The notes: a model not told the origin generated them from the sequence alone. 64,000 bases of DNA from Planctomycetota bacterium (GCA_014381825.1 JACNKX010000206.1:1-64000), one strand, 5' to 3'; numbered from the stretch's first letter, positions 1 through 9,283 are shown. Numbers and translations are program-made.

Positions 1-237
1 GTAGCTGGGCAGAGGAGGAGATGGGCGAGCAGTGGGCTTTAGGGCGACTCGCCGATGAACGCTGTCACCCTCGGTCGTTTACGCGTTATGAGCGCACTGA
101 CCTTCTACGTGAATCCAGTCGAACAGGCGTGGACAGTAGACGACTTCCTTGATCATCCGTGCCTGGAGATAGCGGACTTCCTGTTCATTCTCGGCTGGTT
201 GCGCGTAATTGTCGGGGGCAGGCGCTGGGATAATCAT
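1..237 (-). pseudogene. cas4-cas1: Cas4-Cas1 fusion, interrupted by an in-frame stop, cut by window edge
   Basis: Adaptation gene of the type I-G system; intact homologues fuse a Cas4 nuclease to the Cas1 integrase that inserts new spacers. The ATG at 237 follows a GGAG box. The first 52 codons read like the Cas4 start (YLQARMIKEVVYCPRLF, then IHVEGQ). Codon 53 is TAA (79-81). Past the stop the same frame continues with TTEGDSVHRRVALKP up to the window edge, which is what follows in intact homologues, so this is a nonsense change rather than a gene end. Residues next to the Cys (FDW where FYL/FYW is usual) may also be drifting. Most of the gene lies outside the window. A sequencing error, or re-initiation after the stop, cannot be excluded. 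Confidence 0.8.
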
Positions 238-274
238 GATGCGACTCCAAGGTTCAGCAGACGAAGATAGTCGC

Positions 275-315
275 CTTTTGCTCCGCAAAAGAGCGTGCTT
301 TCGCGGAGCGAAAGC
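275..315. repeat. Two tandem short hairpins between cas2 and cas4-cas1
   Basis: Two perfect inverted repeats lie side by side: CTTTTGC-TCC-GCAAAAG (275-291) and GCTTTCGC-GGA-GCGAAAGC (297-315). They occupy most of the spacer between the end of cas2 and the start of cas4-cas1. Neither has a following T-run on the minus strand, so simple intrinsic termination is not supported. Processing or translational coupling is possible. Confidence 0.6.
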
Positions 316-327
316 CGACATTCACAC

Positions 328-618
328 TCAGACAATCAGGCAGGGACTAGCCACCGATACATAAGGCTGGCCGAGCGCTTCGATCACCCGATCACCTCGC
401 CCAGCGGCGGGCCCGAGATCGACAAACAGGACTTGGTCGTGGGCTGCATTAATGATCTCCTTCAGCTCGGCTTTCAGCTTCAGCAGATCGACCGGATTCA
501 ACTGGCACTCGAAGACCGAGTACTGGAGATGATCGCCCCAGTTGCGCATCGTCTTGAAGACTTTACGCAATCGCTTGTCATCGCGAATGTCGTAGGTCAC
601 CAAATAGATCTTCCGCAT
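328..618 (-). CDS. cas2: CRISPR-associated endoribonuclease-like Cas2
   Basis: Cas2 is the small dimeric scaffold of the Cas1-Cas2 integrase that inserts spacers into the CRISPR array. The 96-residue product starts MRKIYLVTYDI, the typical first beta strand with the conserved Asp, and ends in a short beta-strand tail (PYVSVASPCLIV). The length is normal for the family. I chose the ATG at 618 because a GGAGG box lies 8 bases upstream and the family starts here; a longer reading frame upstream is only an open frame. It follows csb2 after 262 bases and precedes the broken cas4-cas1. The gene itself shows no damage, but without its partner it would not acquire spacers alone. Confidence 0.9.
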   Translation of the reverse strand: MRKIYLVTYDIRDDKRLRKVFKTMRNWGDHLQYSVFECQLNPVDLLKLKAELKEIINAAHDQVLFVDLGPAAGRGDRVIEALGQPYVSVASPCLIV

Positions 619-772
619 GGCTGAACCTCCGAGTGTGGAGAAAGTGTTCGAGCCATCCATGATCCGCAGTCGGCGATTCCTCGACGCCGAACACCCCCTA
701 AAGCGAGTGACCATCAGTCTAGTTCGCAAGTCTGTAAAAGCAAGGATAAACAATGTGCAGCTTCTACCCCTG

Positions 773-810
773 GGCAACAGGCAAGAGTAAAGCCGCTCTC
801 GCCTGTTGCC
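773..810. repeat. Strong hairpin between csb2 and cas2
   Basis: GGCAACAGGC (773-782) pairs perfectly with GCCTGTTGCC (801-810). Inside, AGAG pairs with CTCT around an 8-base loop, with one A/C mismatch between the two stems. On the plus strand it is followed by TTTT; on the minus strand, the direction of the cas genes, no T-run follows. It may be an mRNA processing or attenuation structure that separates effector from adaptation genes. Confidence 0.6.
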
Positions 811-880
811 TTTTGGCAAGCCCTTTGTCTTGTTTACCGAATTGCCAAAGAACAAATCATTGACCGCCGAGAGGAGGCGG

Positions 881-2521
881 CTAGTCGCCTGCCCGAAACA
901 GGCCGAGCCCAAAGTGGCTTGCGTAGCCGAGGCTGATCGGGTGGCTCGAAACAGGTTCCGCGAAGTGGATTGTGACGCCCCAGCTTCGTTCGCACGGCGG
1001 CTGCTGCTTACCAGGTTTGCGACGCAATACGAACCCTTTCAGCTTCCGCTCGACGAGTGTTTGCGGCTGCCAGATTTCGATTTGTATCGGTTCAGGATAT
1101 CCGCGTTCCAGCAGTTCTTCTCGTATCTGTCCTTCTACCGTCTTCTTACCTCTTCGGTGCAAGTACTTTCGCAACACGAGCGGCGTAGCCGACTCCCAGA
1201 CGGCCGAGGTCTCGAAAACGCGAAGGGCGGCTATGTCCACTTGGCCGGAACTACCGAGTTGCTGCGACAACTCTGCAATCGTTCCTTGGCCCACCATGTT
1301 GACCGACAACGCGCGAATGCCTTTGGCGTAAGCCCAACGAATCGCGGAGATCGCTTCGACACTCGCTTGTGAAAGCCTGCCAGGCGAGTAGACGAGTACG
1401 TGGTCAATCGCGTCATCATTCTTGAATGACAAGGGAAGCCAATGCGCGTGCGAGTGATCGCCTCGCAGCGGTGTTCCGTCGGAGTTGGTGCCAGTCAACT
1501 CCGGCAAGTGTCCAAGTTCCAATTGGTCTGCGTGTCGAATGGCCTCGGAGTGCAACAGTTCCATCAGAGGCAGGGCACGCCGCATTCGTGGTCGCAAGGT
1601 GCCTCGCTTGCCCTCGCCATCGATCGAAAGCAAGATCGCCTGAGGCTTTGTGAAATGAGGACTCCTGGCTAACGTCGTTAACGGCTTCCGGTCGAAGGCG
1701 TCCGGTGGCAGTTCGTAATCCACCCAACGACTCCCCGGCGGCCTGGGCCATCCTTCGGATTGCCACTTCGATGTGTCTTGCTGGAATGCGGCCATCAAGT
1801 CGGCTGGGTAAGGTCTCTCGGCACTAGCCCGCGCCTTCTTCTTAGCTGCAGGAGTCAGGTTCTTCCCCTTGGCTTCGGCGGCAGCCAATACAACCGCTTC
1901 CGCTTCGTTAGCCGCCTGGGAAACACTCTCAGTTCGCCACTGATGGTAGGTGTCGTCGTGCAGCGGAGCCAGCAGCCTGACACGCTGTCTTGAGTGACTG
2001 CCAGCGACGCCGTGCCACTCTCGATTCGTGGCCACATCGTTGGCTTCGTCCTTGCCCAGCAGCTCTGCATCAACCCAGCTCTCGGCGCGCCCAAGATATG
2101 CGAGGCCACGGACAAGTTGTTCGAGTTCTTCGCCTTGGTCGGCCTCAAGACGAACGTCGAAGCGAACCAGTAGGCGATCGTCAGGGTCGCTGAAACGCAA
2201 GAATGTATCGAACACTTTGACGGACTTTTCCTTGCTACCCTCGCGCGATGGCATGTAATGCCGCGTGTGAGCATCGGTAGCCTTGGGTAGCGAGAACTCT
2301 GGCACGCACGCTGCCAGATTTTTGAACAATGAAGCCGCTGTGTCTGGCGGTCCGTCTATCCAGCCACACTTGTTGTAGCCGACCGCGATCAACGCCCGAA
2401 GCAAACGCCACGGGCAGGGCGGCCATTCAATGCGGCCTTCGTTGACATGGGCATCCCACGGCGTGGCGTGATAGCGCCGAGCCGTGAATTCAATCGCTAT
2501 GATTTGCATCGAATGGCTCAC
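881..2521 (-). CDS. csb2: Type I-G Cascade subunit Csb2 (Cas5/Cas6-like)
   Basis: Member of the GSU0054/Csb2 family, a Cas5-Cas6 fusion. In type I-G systems it caps the 5' end of the crRNA and is thought to cleave the pre-crRNA. The 546-residue product opens with IIAIEFTARRYHATPWDAHVNEG, the ferredoxin-like RAMP start of this family, followed by WPPCPWRLLRALIA. Its GTG start (2521) overlaps the TGA of csb1, which implies translational coupling; an ATG four codons later (2509) is the alternative. The C-terminal FAEPVSSHPISLGYASHFGLGLFR is a glycine-rich RAMP-like segment. No frameshift is seen, so the interference complex looks complete. Confidence 0.85.
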   Translation of the reverse strand: MSHSMQIIAIEFTARRYHATPWDAHVNEGRIEWPPCPWRLLRALIAVGYNKCGWIDGPPDTAASLFKNLAACVPEFSLPKATDAHTRHYMPSREGSKEKSVKVFDTFLRFSDPDDRLLVRFDVRLEADQGEELEQLVRGLAYLGRAESWVDAELLGKDEANDVATNREWHGVAGSHSRQRVRLLAPLHDDTYHQWRTESVSQAANEAEAVVLAAAEAKGKNLTPAAKKKARASAERPYPADLMAAFQQDTSKWQSEGWPRPPGSRWVDYELPPDAFDRKPLTTLARSPHFTKPQAILLSIDGEGKRGTLRPRMRRALPLMELLHSEAIRHADQLELGHLPELTGTNSDGTPLRGDHSHAHWLPLSFKNDDAIDHVLVYSPGRLSQASVEAISAIRWAYAKGIRALSVNMVGQGTIAELSQQLGSSGQVDIAALRVFETSAVWESATPLVLRKYLHRRGKKTVEGQIREELLERGYPEPIQIEIWQPQTLVERKLKGFVLRRKPGKQQPPCERSWGVTIHFAEPVSSHPISLGYASHFGLGLFRAGD

Positions 2522-3459
2522 TTCTCGAACGTTACCGTGGTGACTTCCATTTTGTGCTTGCAGTTGCCGATGGCATCTTGCAACTCGGCGCTTAGATCAG
2601 GCGCACTGGGCAACTCGAATCCGCTCGGCTTGCGCGCCACGACCGTGTCGTCCTTCAATTCCAGATCGCACGCCGTTCGCAGACGAAGATCTCCGTCTAA
2701 GAGCGCGCGAATCTTGTAGAGTGCCAACACAGTCAGCAAGTGCGTGACGTCTTCACCCAAGCCATACGCGCGGATTTGTTGCAGATCGACGCTGAAGTAG
2801 GCCGTGATCTTTTCCGCAGTGAACTCTTCGCGGTGGAACGGTACGTTGCCAAATCCCTTTGCGGTATCGCCTTGTGGATCGACATGATCGTTCTTTACGC
2901 CACCGGAAGCTGCAGTTTGAATGCACTCTGCCTCGATAAAGCTTGAGATGACGCGAGCCAGCCGTAGACGCCCACCCGCCAACTCCTTCTTCGCCAGGAA
3001 GACGCCATGCAACAGGCTGTTGACGTCGTAGGTTAGCAACGTTTCCGCGAAGGCGCTGCGATCGATCGGTCCTGTATCCATGACGCCAAGACTGTTCTTC
3101 AGCTTGTCGAAAAACGTCTTATCCTTGCTCTCGAGGATATAGGGGCTGTTTAGCCGATGCGATTCGACGATTGAACTGGTGAGATAGTTGTCGGCCTCAT
3201 CGTCAATTGCGACGTAGCTGATTCCCGCTGCATCACCGATCGGTCGATTGGAGCCTTCATCCCATATCGTCGCTTCCAGACGATTTGCCATACTTTGAGC
3301 GCTTTCGAGCAACAAGCAAGCGGTCTCGCCTGCCTGATACGTCGCGGGGCCAAGGTCGGGGAAGCCAGTTGGCTGAAAACGTTTTCCTTGAACGGGTTGG
3401 AGGTCGGCTTCGATTAGGAGCCGGCGCGTTGAGTCGAGTTGTGTGAGATCAATTCCCAT
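2518..3459 (-). CDS. csb1: Type I-G Cascade backbone subunit Csb1 (Cas7)
   Basis: Cas7-type RAMP protein of the GSU0053/Csb1 family, forming the helical backbone that coats the crRNA. The 313-residue product starts MGIDLTQLDSTRRLLIEADLQPVQG and carries SPYILESKDKTFF and NSLLHGVFLAK segments typical of Csb1. The start has an AAAGGA box eight bases upstream. It lies 63 bases after csx17 and overlaps csb2 by four bases. Length and gene order (cas3, csx17, csb1, csb2) are those of a standard type I-G operon. Confidence 0.87.
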   Translation of the reverse strand: MGIDLTQLDSTRRLLIEADLQPVQGKRFQPTGFPDLGPATYQAGETACLLLESAQSMANRLEATIWDEGSNRPIGDAAGISYVAIDDEADNYLTSSIVESHRLNSPYILESKDKTFFDKLKNSLGVMDTGPIDRSAFAETLLTYDVNSLLHGVFLAKKELAGGRLRLARVISSFIEAECIQTAASGGVKNDHVDPQGDTAKGFGNVPFHREEFTAEKITAYFSVDLQQIRAYGLGEDVTHLLTVLALYKIRALLDGDLRLRTACDLELKDDTVVARKPSGFELPSAPDLSAELQDAIGNCKHKMEVTTVTFEK

Positions 3460-3522
3460 AGTTTTCCTTTCGTCAATACAAAATGTGAATGGTTGGCCGA
3501 CATCATCAGGTTGCGTCCGACG

Positions 3523-5730
3523 CTAGGCTTCGCTCGCTGCTTCAAGCTTTCGGCGCTCGTCTCCGCCGAGTTCAGGCTGCGTCAACCCAAGTGCAAGTCG
3601 AGTTGTCATCGCCGAAGAGATTCCAAACGCCATCGATGCGGCCAGTCGTCGTGCCAGTGGCGGTGAGCCCACCCCGATTCTGAGTCTTGGCCTCAGCCCT
3701 GCAGCAGCCAATTGGCGCGTCGCGACTTCGACTGCCCCACCGAGGCTTCCGTTCTTGAGTCGATAGAAGGTCGTCGGGTTGCATCGAACCTGCTTGTCCG
3801 TTTGATCCGGCAACCAGATGGGCGCTACAGGCATGGCAAGTCGCAGCAAGCCATACATGGCCAAACCGCCTAACGATTGGCGGGCCTGAGCGGTTGCGGA
3901 CGTAGTTTGCGGTGAGGCGAACTTCACTGACATCAACCCGCGTGCGATCGCAAGGATCTTTGCATCATCAACCCGCTGTTCCAGGAAAGCTTGAATGTCG
4001 CCTTCCGCGGCACCACAATTGTTACGCGAAATCCGGAGCGGAATAAAGTCGCCCCCAGCACCTCGCTCATACGCAAGCAAGCGGCGATGCATCATCGAAA
4101 TCAACGCTCGCTGTAAGTCCATCCCAGATGAAGACTGCTCAGGCCCGATGCTGAGGCCACTCTCGCCTTTGGCAAAGTAGCTGCCATCGAGCGGCAACCA
4201 ATGGATGCGAACGCTTTGTGAACGTTCGTTGGATTCCAGCTTCCCACGTTGTGAGGCGAGTGCAATGGCAAGTCGCAACTCCGCACTGTTCTCTTCTTCG
4301 CGAATCACATCCAACCATTGCTCACTCAGCGTGGGGATCGGGCGAGCGTACTTCTCCGCAGCGAACCTAGGGCTCTTGAGAAACTGGTCTTCCGCTTTTC
4401 CCAATGTCACCAGCAAAGGAAGGAAGCGGCTTCCACGACCGCCGCGTGTGCAATTGAAAACCGCTTCTTCGCACGCTCGATGGGCGCGGTCGAATGGTGC
4501 GGGAGCGTTCTTGTCGGAGGCGATCCTTCGCAATTGATCGACCCAGGGCATGATTTCAGCAAGCAAATCCTGATTGGGCCTGGGAGTCACGTCAAAGGAA
4601 CCTAACGGGACAGCAAGATTCGAAAGCCCGTTGCGCTCAATGTATCCGTATCTTTCAAGCCGATTAATCCCGCGTGCGACTCCCATTCGTGCGATCGAGC
4701 GTGCCATGTCACTTCCTCGCTCCGCCGACTTGCCATCGATCTGGCTGCGCCCTTCACGGAAGAGACTGACCACTTCCGCAACCCGCGACGGCTGATTCCA
4801 TAATGGCATCCACTGTTCACCGCGAGCCCCTTCGTCGGCCGAATCGGAGGAGCCATATCCAGCCCCACTTCCGCGAACAGCAAACGGCGCGGCTGCCTGC
4901 GGTAGACGTTTGGATTGACATCGACGAGCGAGACCAGAACGAAACAAGATCGCGCCTTCAAGCATCAAGACGTAGTCCCAAGGATTCACCCGGACACGGC
5001 CTTCAAACCCGCTACCACCGTTCGGGCCGCCTGCGGCGCTCGGAAAGAACTGGCCGATTGCGCTGGACTCAAGTGTCGGACTGGTAGCACTCCACAAAGC
5101 CGTGCAAAGCCGCGGATACGATTCCGGAAACGCTGGTGCATTCGGATCGTCCATGTCAAACAATGACACTAGTCGTTGCATCAAGTTGGATGTGAAGTCA
5201 AGTCGACCGTCATTGCCACCCGTGCCAAGCATTGCCGGAAAGGTTGATTCTCCGTCAGCGCCCAATGCGAGCGCGGCGTCGATCCAAGCTTGAGAGCCAG
5301 TGCGCCATGCTTGTCGACATTCGGCGATTACGCCGTTCTTCTCCGCGCCTTTGTTTGGCTTTTCATTGAGATGTTGTACGACTTGCTTGCTAATCACGAT
5401 CGTTGTGCGGAACCGCTCTAACCGAGGTGCCACACTCGCTTCGATTGGTCCTATTCCCGATTTGTTGTCTTTTGGAAAGAAGCCGCTTCCACCATTCCAA
5501 GGTGCGACCATCGGAGTAGGCTGATAGTCCGTCAAGAAAAACGCCTCCAGTTCGTCGCGATCTAGCCGCGATGCCAAACGGAATTGGCCATCCCTCCACC
5601 AGCCTCGTGCTGCGGGATCTCTCTGTTCGGCGACTAGCCGCAAAATGCCTAGGGCTTTTAGATAGTGCGCCAAGGGTGTCGGACGACAGCCTTCGAGCTT
5701 GTGAACGTGAATCGTGCTGGAGTCAGGCAT
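3523..5730 (-). CDS. csx17: Type I-G large subunit Csx17 (Cas8u2)
   Basis: Large subunit of the type I-G effector, the position expected to recognise the PAM. The 735-residue product starts MPDSSTIHVHKLEGCRPTPLAHYLKALGILRLV, a very recognisable Csx17 start. I prefer the ATG at 5730: it overlaps the last codons of cas3 and has a GGAGG box seven bases upstream. The frame is open further (to 5796), but that part reads the cas3 gene. No stop or frameshift is visible along the gene. The C-terminal third contains a small-subunit-like helical stretch by analogy with other Cas8u2 proteins, which I cannot confirm by eye. Confidence 0.87.
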   Translation of the reverse strand: MPDSSTIHVHKLEGCRPTPLAHYLKALGILRLVAEQRDPAARGWWRDGQFRLASRLDRDELEAFFLTDYQPTPMVAPWNGGSGFFPKDNKSGIGPIEASVAPRLERFRTTIVISKQVVQHLNEKPNKGAEKNGVIAECRQAWRTGSQAWIDAALALGADGESTFPAMLGTGGNDGRLDFTSNLMQRLVSLFDMDDPNAPAFPESYPRLCTALWSATSPTLESSAIGQFFPSAAGGPNGGSGFEGRVRVNPWDYVLMLEGAILFRSGLARRCQSKRLPQAAAPFAVRGSGAGYGSSDSADEGARGEQWMPLWNQPSRVAEVVSLFREGRSQIDGKSAERGSDMARSIARMGVARGINRLERYGYIERNGLSNLAVPLGSFDVTPRPNQDLLAEIMPWVDQLRRIASDKNAPAPFDRAHRACEEAVFNCTRGGRGSRFLPLLVTLGKAEDQFLKSPRFAAEKYARPIPTLSEQWLDVIREEENSAELRLAIALASQRGKLESNERSQSVRIHWLPLDGSYFAKGESGLSIGPEQSSSGMDLQRALISMMHRRLLAYERGAGGDFIPLRISRNNCGAAEGDIQAFLEQRVDDAKILAIARGLMSVKFASPQTTSATAQARQSLGGLAMYGLLRLAMPVAPIWLPDQTDKQVRCNPTTFYRLKNGSLGGAVEVATRQLAAAGLRPRLRIGVGSPPLARRLAASMAFGISSAMTTRLALGLTQPELGGDERRKLEAASEA

Positions 5731-8464
5731 GTTCAACCTCCGTTTCACGTTCGGTAGCCGCAACAGCGGACTCCCGTTCGCTTGCTTCATAGTCAATCGA
5801 TAGATCTACGTCGCCGAGCAGCCGGTCAGGATCTCGGCCAGGTGATTGTGAATCGTCGGATGCCCGCCCATCGACCGTTCGTACGATGGCTTCGAGATAC
5901 CCCAGCGTGAAAGGTCCGAACACCGACATCAACGAGTGAACGCGTTCAGACCAGCTCGCACCGTATCGAGAAGAAAGGCCCATCGCCGCAGGTGCGAGGC
6001 TGAGTGTTAGATTGGGCATCTCGACTTCGCCGTTTCTGGCGGGCAAGAGTTCGCTTGGCACGTCATCTTCCTCGCGAACGCCACGGATCGGCATGCCCGT
6101 GCCGACAAAACGATCATCATCAAAAGGAAACTCTTGATCTTTGGGAGACGCCTGCAAGCTGACGCGCACCTTGCCATGATGGCTGACGATCAGATAGAGC
6201 AGCAGATTGAAATCAACCTCTGACAATTGATTCAACTCGGCGGCGATGGGATGCTCTTCCCAGCCGGACGCCTTCAGTTCCGCGTCGATTCCACAAGCAA
6301 TCAGCATTTCGTGGTACTTACCCAGAATCGCTGGGTGATCGGGGTTGGCACCGCGGAGCAATTCCAGCACGGCGAGACACGACGCCAGTTCGTGCCGAAA
6401 TCCCCGGCGAGGTCCGTGCGAAGGTGTGTCGTACAGTCTATTTCTCGGTCGCCAAGCCGCGTCTGGAGCTTTCGCCAAATCGGTCCTCTCGGGAGTAACG
6501 CGATAAGTACCGGAAGCGAAGGCAGTGTGTGCCTTGCCCCAATCGTGCAGCCGCAGTGCCAGAGCGGTCAGGCCGGTGAAACGTGAGGGAAGACCAAGGT
6601 CTTTCGCAACTGCGTTGGCGAGCTGCTCCGCCTCACGGCAATGCGTTGCGATCGTCTTCCAGACATCGACGGAACTTCCCTGTTCATTCTCGTCCGATTC
6701 GTCGGCAAGTTCGTACGTGGCCACTTCGGTAGTTCGTTCGATTTCGGCGACCGCTTCGTTCTTCTTTGGCTTGTCGCCGGTAAAACCGGTCTTGGCGTCG
6801 TAGCCTCCAGATGTTGGTCCCACGAGAATGATCAACCCCGGACGCAGTTTGTCTGCATCAACCTTCAGCCACTCCCCTTGCAAGTAGTCCCAGAACCATA
6901 CGGGTTCTTTTCGGCCTTGCACTTTCTTGATCCACGCTTTTGCCTCACCGATCGGTACAGCACACAACTCGCGACGATCCGGCTGGAGCAGCGGAGCAGG
7001 GCGATCGCCTTGCCAGTTTCGCCAGAAGACCTGCAGGTCGCGTGTCTCGTCACCCTCGCGGACAAAACGGCTGATATCCATGTCCGCCCCCGACAGGTCG
7101 GGGCTTGTGTCGAACAACTCTTCAAATTCGTCTCGCAATAATACGTGAAGCGGATTGTACGGATAGAGCTGTGCAATCTCTGATTCGCCTAGGTTCGCTT
7201 CAAAGTCTTCAAGATGGCCGATCGACACATCATGGTTTCGGTCGACCGCATTCCGCGCCGCATCCAAATCGGCCATTGCATAGGGCAACGCCTTCTTGTC
7301 ATCAGTATGCTCTTGATCCAATACAACGATTTCCGCCGTTCCACCGTAGCGCGCCGCACGCCCGAACCGCTGAACCAAACTGGGCCAAGGCGCTAGTTCC
7401 GTAATCAAACAACTCGCCGAGATGTCAACGCCGGCCTCAACAACTTGCGTGGCGATCAAGATCCGATTGACATCCGGTCCTAACGTCTCGCGTGAAAGGA
7501 ACTCGCCGATCCACGACTCGCGATCCGCCGGGCGAAACCTGCTGTGGATGAGATGCAGCAGGGTCTCCGGAGTCTCTTTAGCAACGTGTTTCGCCACCTT
7601 GCTGTACAATTCGCGAGCCTGCTTGACTGTGTTTACGACAACCAGTGTTTGACGCCCGGTTTTCGGATCGGGTGAGTGGCTTTGATGGCGATCCACAATT
7701 AGGTCCGGCCAAGCAGCAAGCTCCTTAGCGACTCGCTCGACCGGTTTTGTAGATTCCCACTGCGGACCGTTTCGGTCCTCAGAATCGACCGTCAGAATAC
7801 CCTTCGTCAACTCTGGCAGCAGCGCTTCTGTTTCCGGTGACTCAAGCCATTGTGGCTGGAGCGTGGCACTCATCCACCAAGTGCAACGCGGCTTTTTGAC
7901 GGTCTCTTTTCCGGCTCGGTCTTGTACACTGAACGCTTGCAGCTGCGCGCTCGTCGCCAAGCCAACCCCCATTAACTGCACTTCGTCCATGACCCAGAGC
8001 GCATCGGTATTCAGGAGGCCGAATGCTCGTGGCCAGGCGGCTCGTCCCATCGCGTACCCACGATTGAGGGCACGCGAGAGAAGCATGTCTTGCGTTCCGA
8101 TCAAGATGGCCGGCATCTCTGGTTCGTCATACCAACGCTTTGCAGCAACACCGCCCATCAGTAAGTGAACATCGACGCGATCGTCAAGTTTTAACTCGGC
8201 CAGCAGCTTGCGCGATTCTGACTCCGTTTGCTCGACAAGCGTTCGCATGGGCAAGCACCAAACAAGCCGTGTCGGCCAATCGCGATCGCTGCCCACAACC
8301 CGGTGCAACAACCACGTCGTAAGCACGCCAAGCGTCTTTCCCATTCCTGTTGGTATACGAATCAGGCGATTTTGCAGCTGTCCCTCATCTGCAAGTTTGC
8401 GCTGCCAAGGATGCGGCTGCGATCCGTTGGTAGCCGAATTGAAGAGGTTCGTAATCATTGGCAT
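5723..8464 (-). CDS. cas3: CRISPR-associated helicase/nuclease Cas3 (type I-G, C-terminal HD)
   Basis: Cas3 unwinds and degrades target DNA after Cascade binding. The 913-residue protein starts with the SF2 helicase: Walker A PTGMGKT (residues 38-44), motif II MDEVQ near residue 160, WMSATLQP, then ILIATQVVEAGVDIS and QRFGRAARYGG (motifs V and VI). The HD nuclease is C-terminal: LRLHDWGKAH near residue 640, GFRHELAS and VSHHGK. That order (helicase, then HD) is the hallmark of type I-G/I-U Cas3. It heads the cas operon, 35 bases after a truncated WYL gene. DEVQ instead of DEAH is common in Cas3 and is not a defect. Confidence 0.93.
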   Translation of the reverse strand: MPMITNLFNSATNGSQPHPWQRKLADEGQLQNRLIRIPTGMGKTLGVLTTWLLHRVVGSDRDWPTRLVWCLPMRTLVEQTESESRKLLAELKLDDRVDVHLLMGGVAAKRWYDEPEMPAILIGTQDMLLSRALNRGYAMGRAAWPRAFGLLNTDALWVMDEVQLMGVGLATSAQLQAFSVQDRAGKETVKKPRCTWWMSATLQPQWLESPETEALLPELTKGILTVDSEDRNGPQWESTKPVERVAKELAAWPDLIVDRHQSHSPDPKTGRQTLVVVNTVKQARELYSKVAKHVAKETPETLLHLIHSRFRPADRESWIGEFLSRETLGPDVNRILIATQVVEAGVDISASCLITELAPWPSLVQRFGRAARYGGTAEIVVLDQEHTDDKKALPYAMADLDAARNAVDRNHDVSIGHLEDFEANLGESEIAQLYPYNPLHVLLRDEFEELFDTSPDLSGADMDISRFVREGDETRDLQVFWRNWQGDRPAPLLQPDRRELCAVPIGEAKAWIKKVQGRKEPVWFWDYLQGEWLKVDADKLRPGLIILVGPTSGGYDAKTGFTGDKPKKNEAVAEIERTTEVATYELADESDENEQGSSVDVWKTIATHCREAEQLANAVAKDLGLPSRFTGLTALALRLHDWGKAHTAFASGTYRVTPERTDLAKAPDAAWRPRNRLYDTPSHGPRRGFRHELASCLAVLELLRGANPDHPAILGKYHEMLIACGIDAELKASGWEEHPIAAELNQLSEVDFNLLLYLIVSHHGKVRVSLQASPKDQEFPFDDDRFVGTGMPIRGVREEDDVPSELLPARNGEVEMPNLTLSLAPAAMGLSSRYGASWSERVHSLMSVFGPFTLGYLEAIVRTVDGRASDDSQSPGRDPDRLLGDVDLSIDYEASERESAVAATERETEVEHA

Positions 8465-8499
8465 TGACCGTGCGTCCAGTTCAGGGTTTGCATGTGACC

Positions 8500-8925
8500 T
8501 TATCTAGCCTTGCGATAATGAGGCGACGGTCTCTGCGTGACGCGGACACCGGACCCTTCATAGAATTCCAGTGTTGCTTGCAGTTCCGCTTGGATCTCTG
8601 CGCGCAACGACACCGGCTTCAGTACTTCCGCATGTTGTCCAAAGCCCAGGACCCAGCTCTTGAGTTCAGTCGTGCCAGAGAGATCGAGTCTCACAAGCAG
8701 GCTGCCGTCTGGCTGGTATTCGCACTGTTGGCTGGAGTGCCACCGCGATTCTTCCACGTAACGGGCGACTTCGGAGGAGAAGCGGATCGTCACGTTAACG
8801 TCACCGGTTTCGTGGCAGATGCCAAGCGAGCGGGCAAGAGCCGCGATCGACTTCCAAACGCTCGCAGCGCAGAATCTCTCGAGCAGCAGCCACTGCCGCA
8901 GCAGTTGTGCAGAGCCTGGAGTCAT
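8500..8925 (-). pseudogene. C-terminal half of a WYL-type transcriptional regulator (no HTH)
   Basis: WYL regulators often sit beside cas operons and repress them until a ligand binds. Here only the C-terminal WCX-like part is recognisable: ARSLGICHETGDVNVTIRFS, VARYVEESRWHSSQQ, and VLGFGQHAEVLKP, which end such proteins. The frame opens at an ATG at 8925 and an in-frame TGA lies about 16 codons upstream; the helix-turn-helix and core WYL domain are missing. The first 25 residues do not match the family well. I judge it a remnant. It could still be made as a small protein, cotranscribed with cas3, but could not bind DNA as a normal WYL regulator does. Confidence 0.7.
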
Positions 8926-9283
8926 GAAAGCCCCACTGGTGGTACTACTCGGACGATCGATGAATCAAACGTCCAGAACGGTAATCGATCCCTCAGACAA
9001 AGGTGCGTCCAAGCTGCTGCCAGAAAAGTGAAAGCCGGAAGTTTATAGCCCAACCGCAGGGCTGAGTAAATCAGGCACTCACAATTTCCTAGTTACCAAA
9101 CTCGCCACTTCGCCTCTCGCCAGCCAAGCCCAAAACCGTTCGCAACTCGCCCCTCAAAGTCCGCCAAGTCGCCGCAGTTTCAGGGGCCATTCATTTCGAC
9201 CGCCGTACCCCCGCCAAATCGCCGCGCAAATTCTCCGCCAACGACTCGCAATGCGACTGTTAGCCACGTACAATGCGAGAACC
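8926..9283. other. Gene-free stretch with CGCC-rich low-complexity sequence
   Basis: No convincing gene is seen. From about 9105 to 9230 the plus strand is dominated by closely spaced CGCC tetramers with A/T-rich fillers, a compositional oddity. It lies between the WYL remnant and a pair of hairpins and may be debris from the event that truncated the regulator. Confidence 0.4.

Noticed and set aside
8300-8464. Cas3 motif II as DEVQ, a possible inactivating change
   Set aside because: DExx variation at this place is common in Cas3 helicases and all other motifs are intact.
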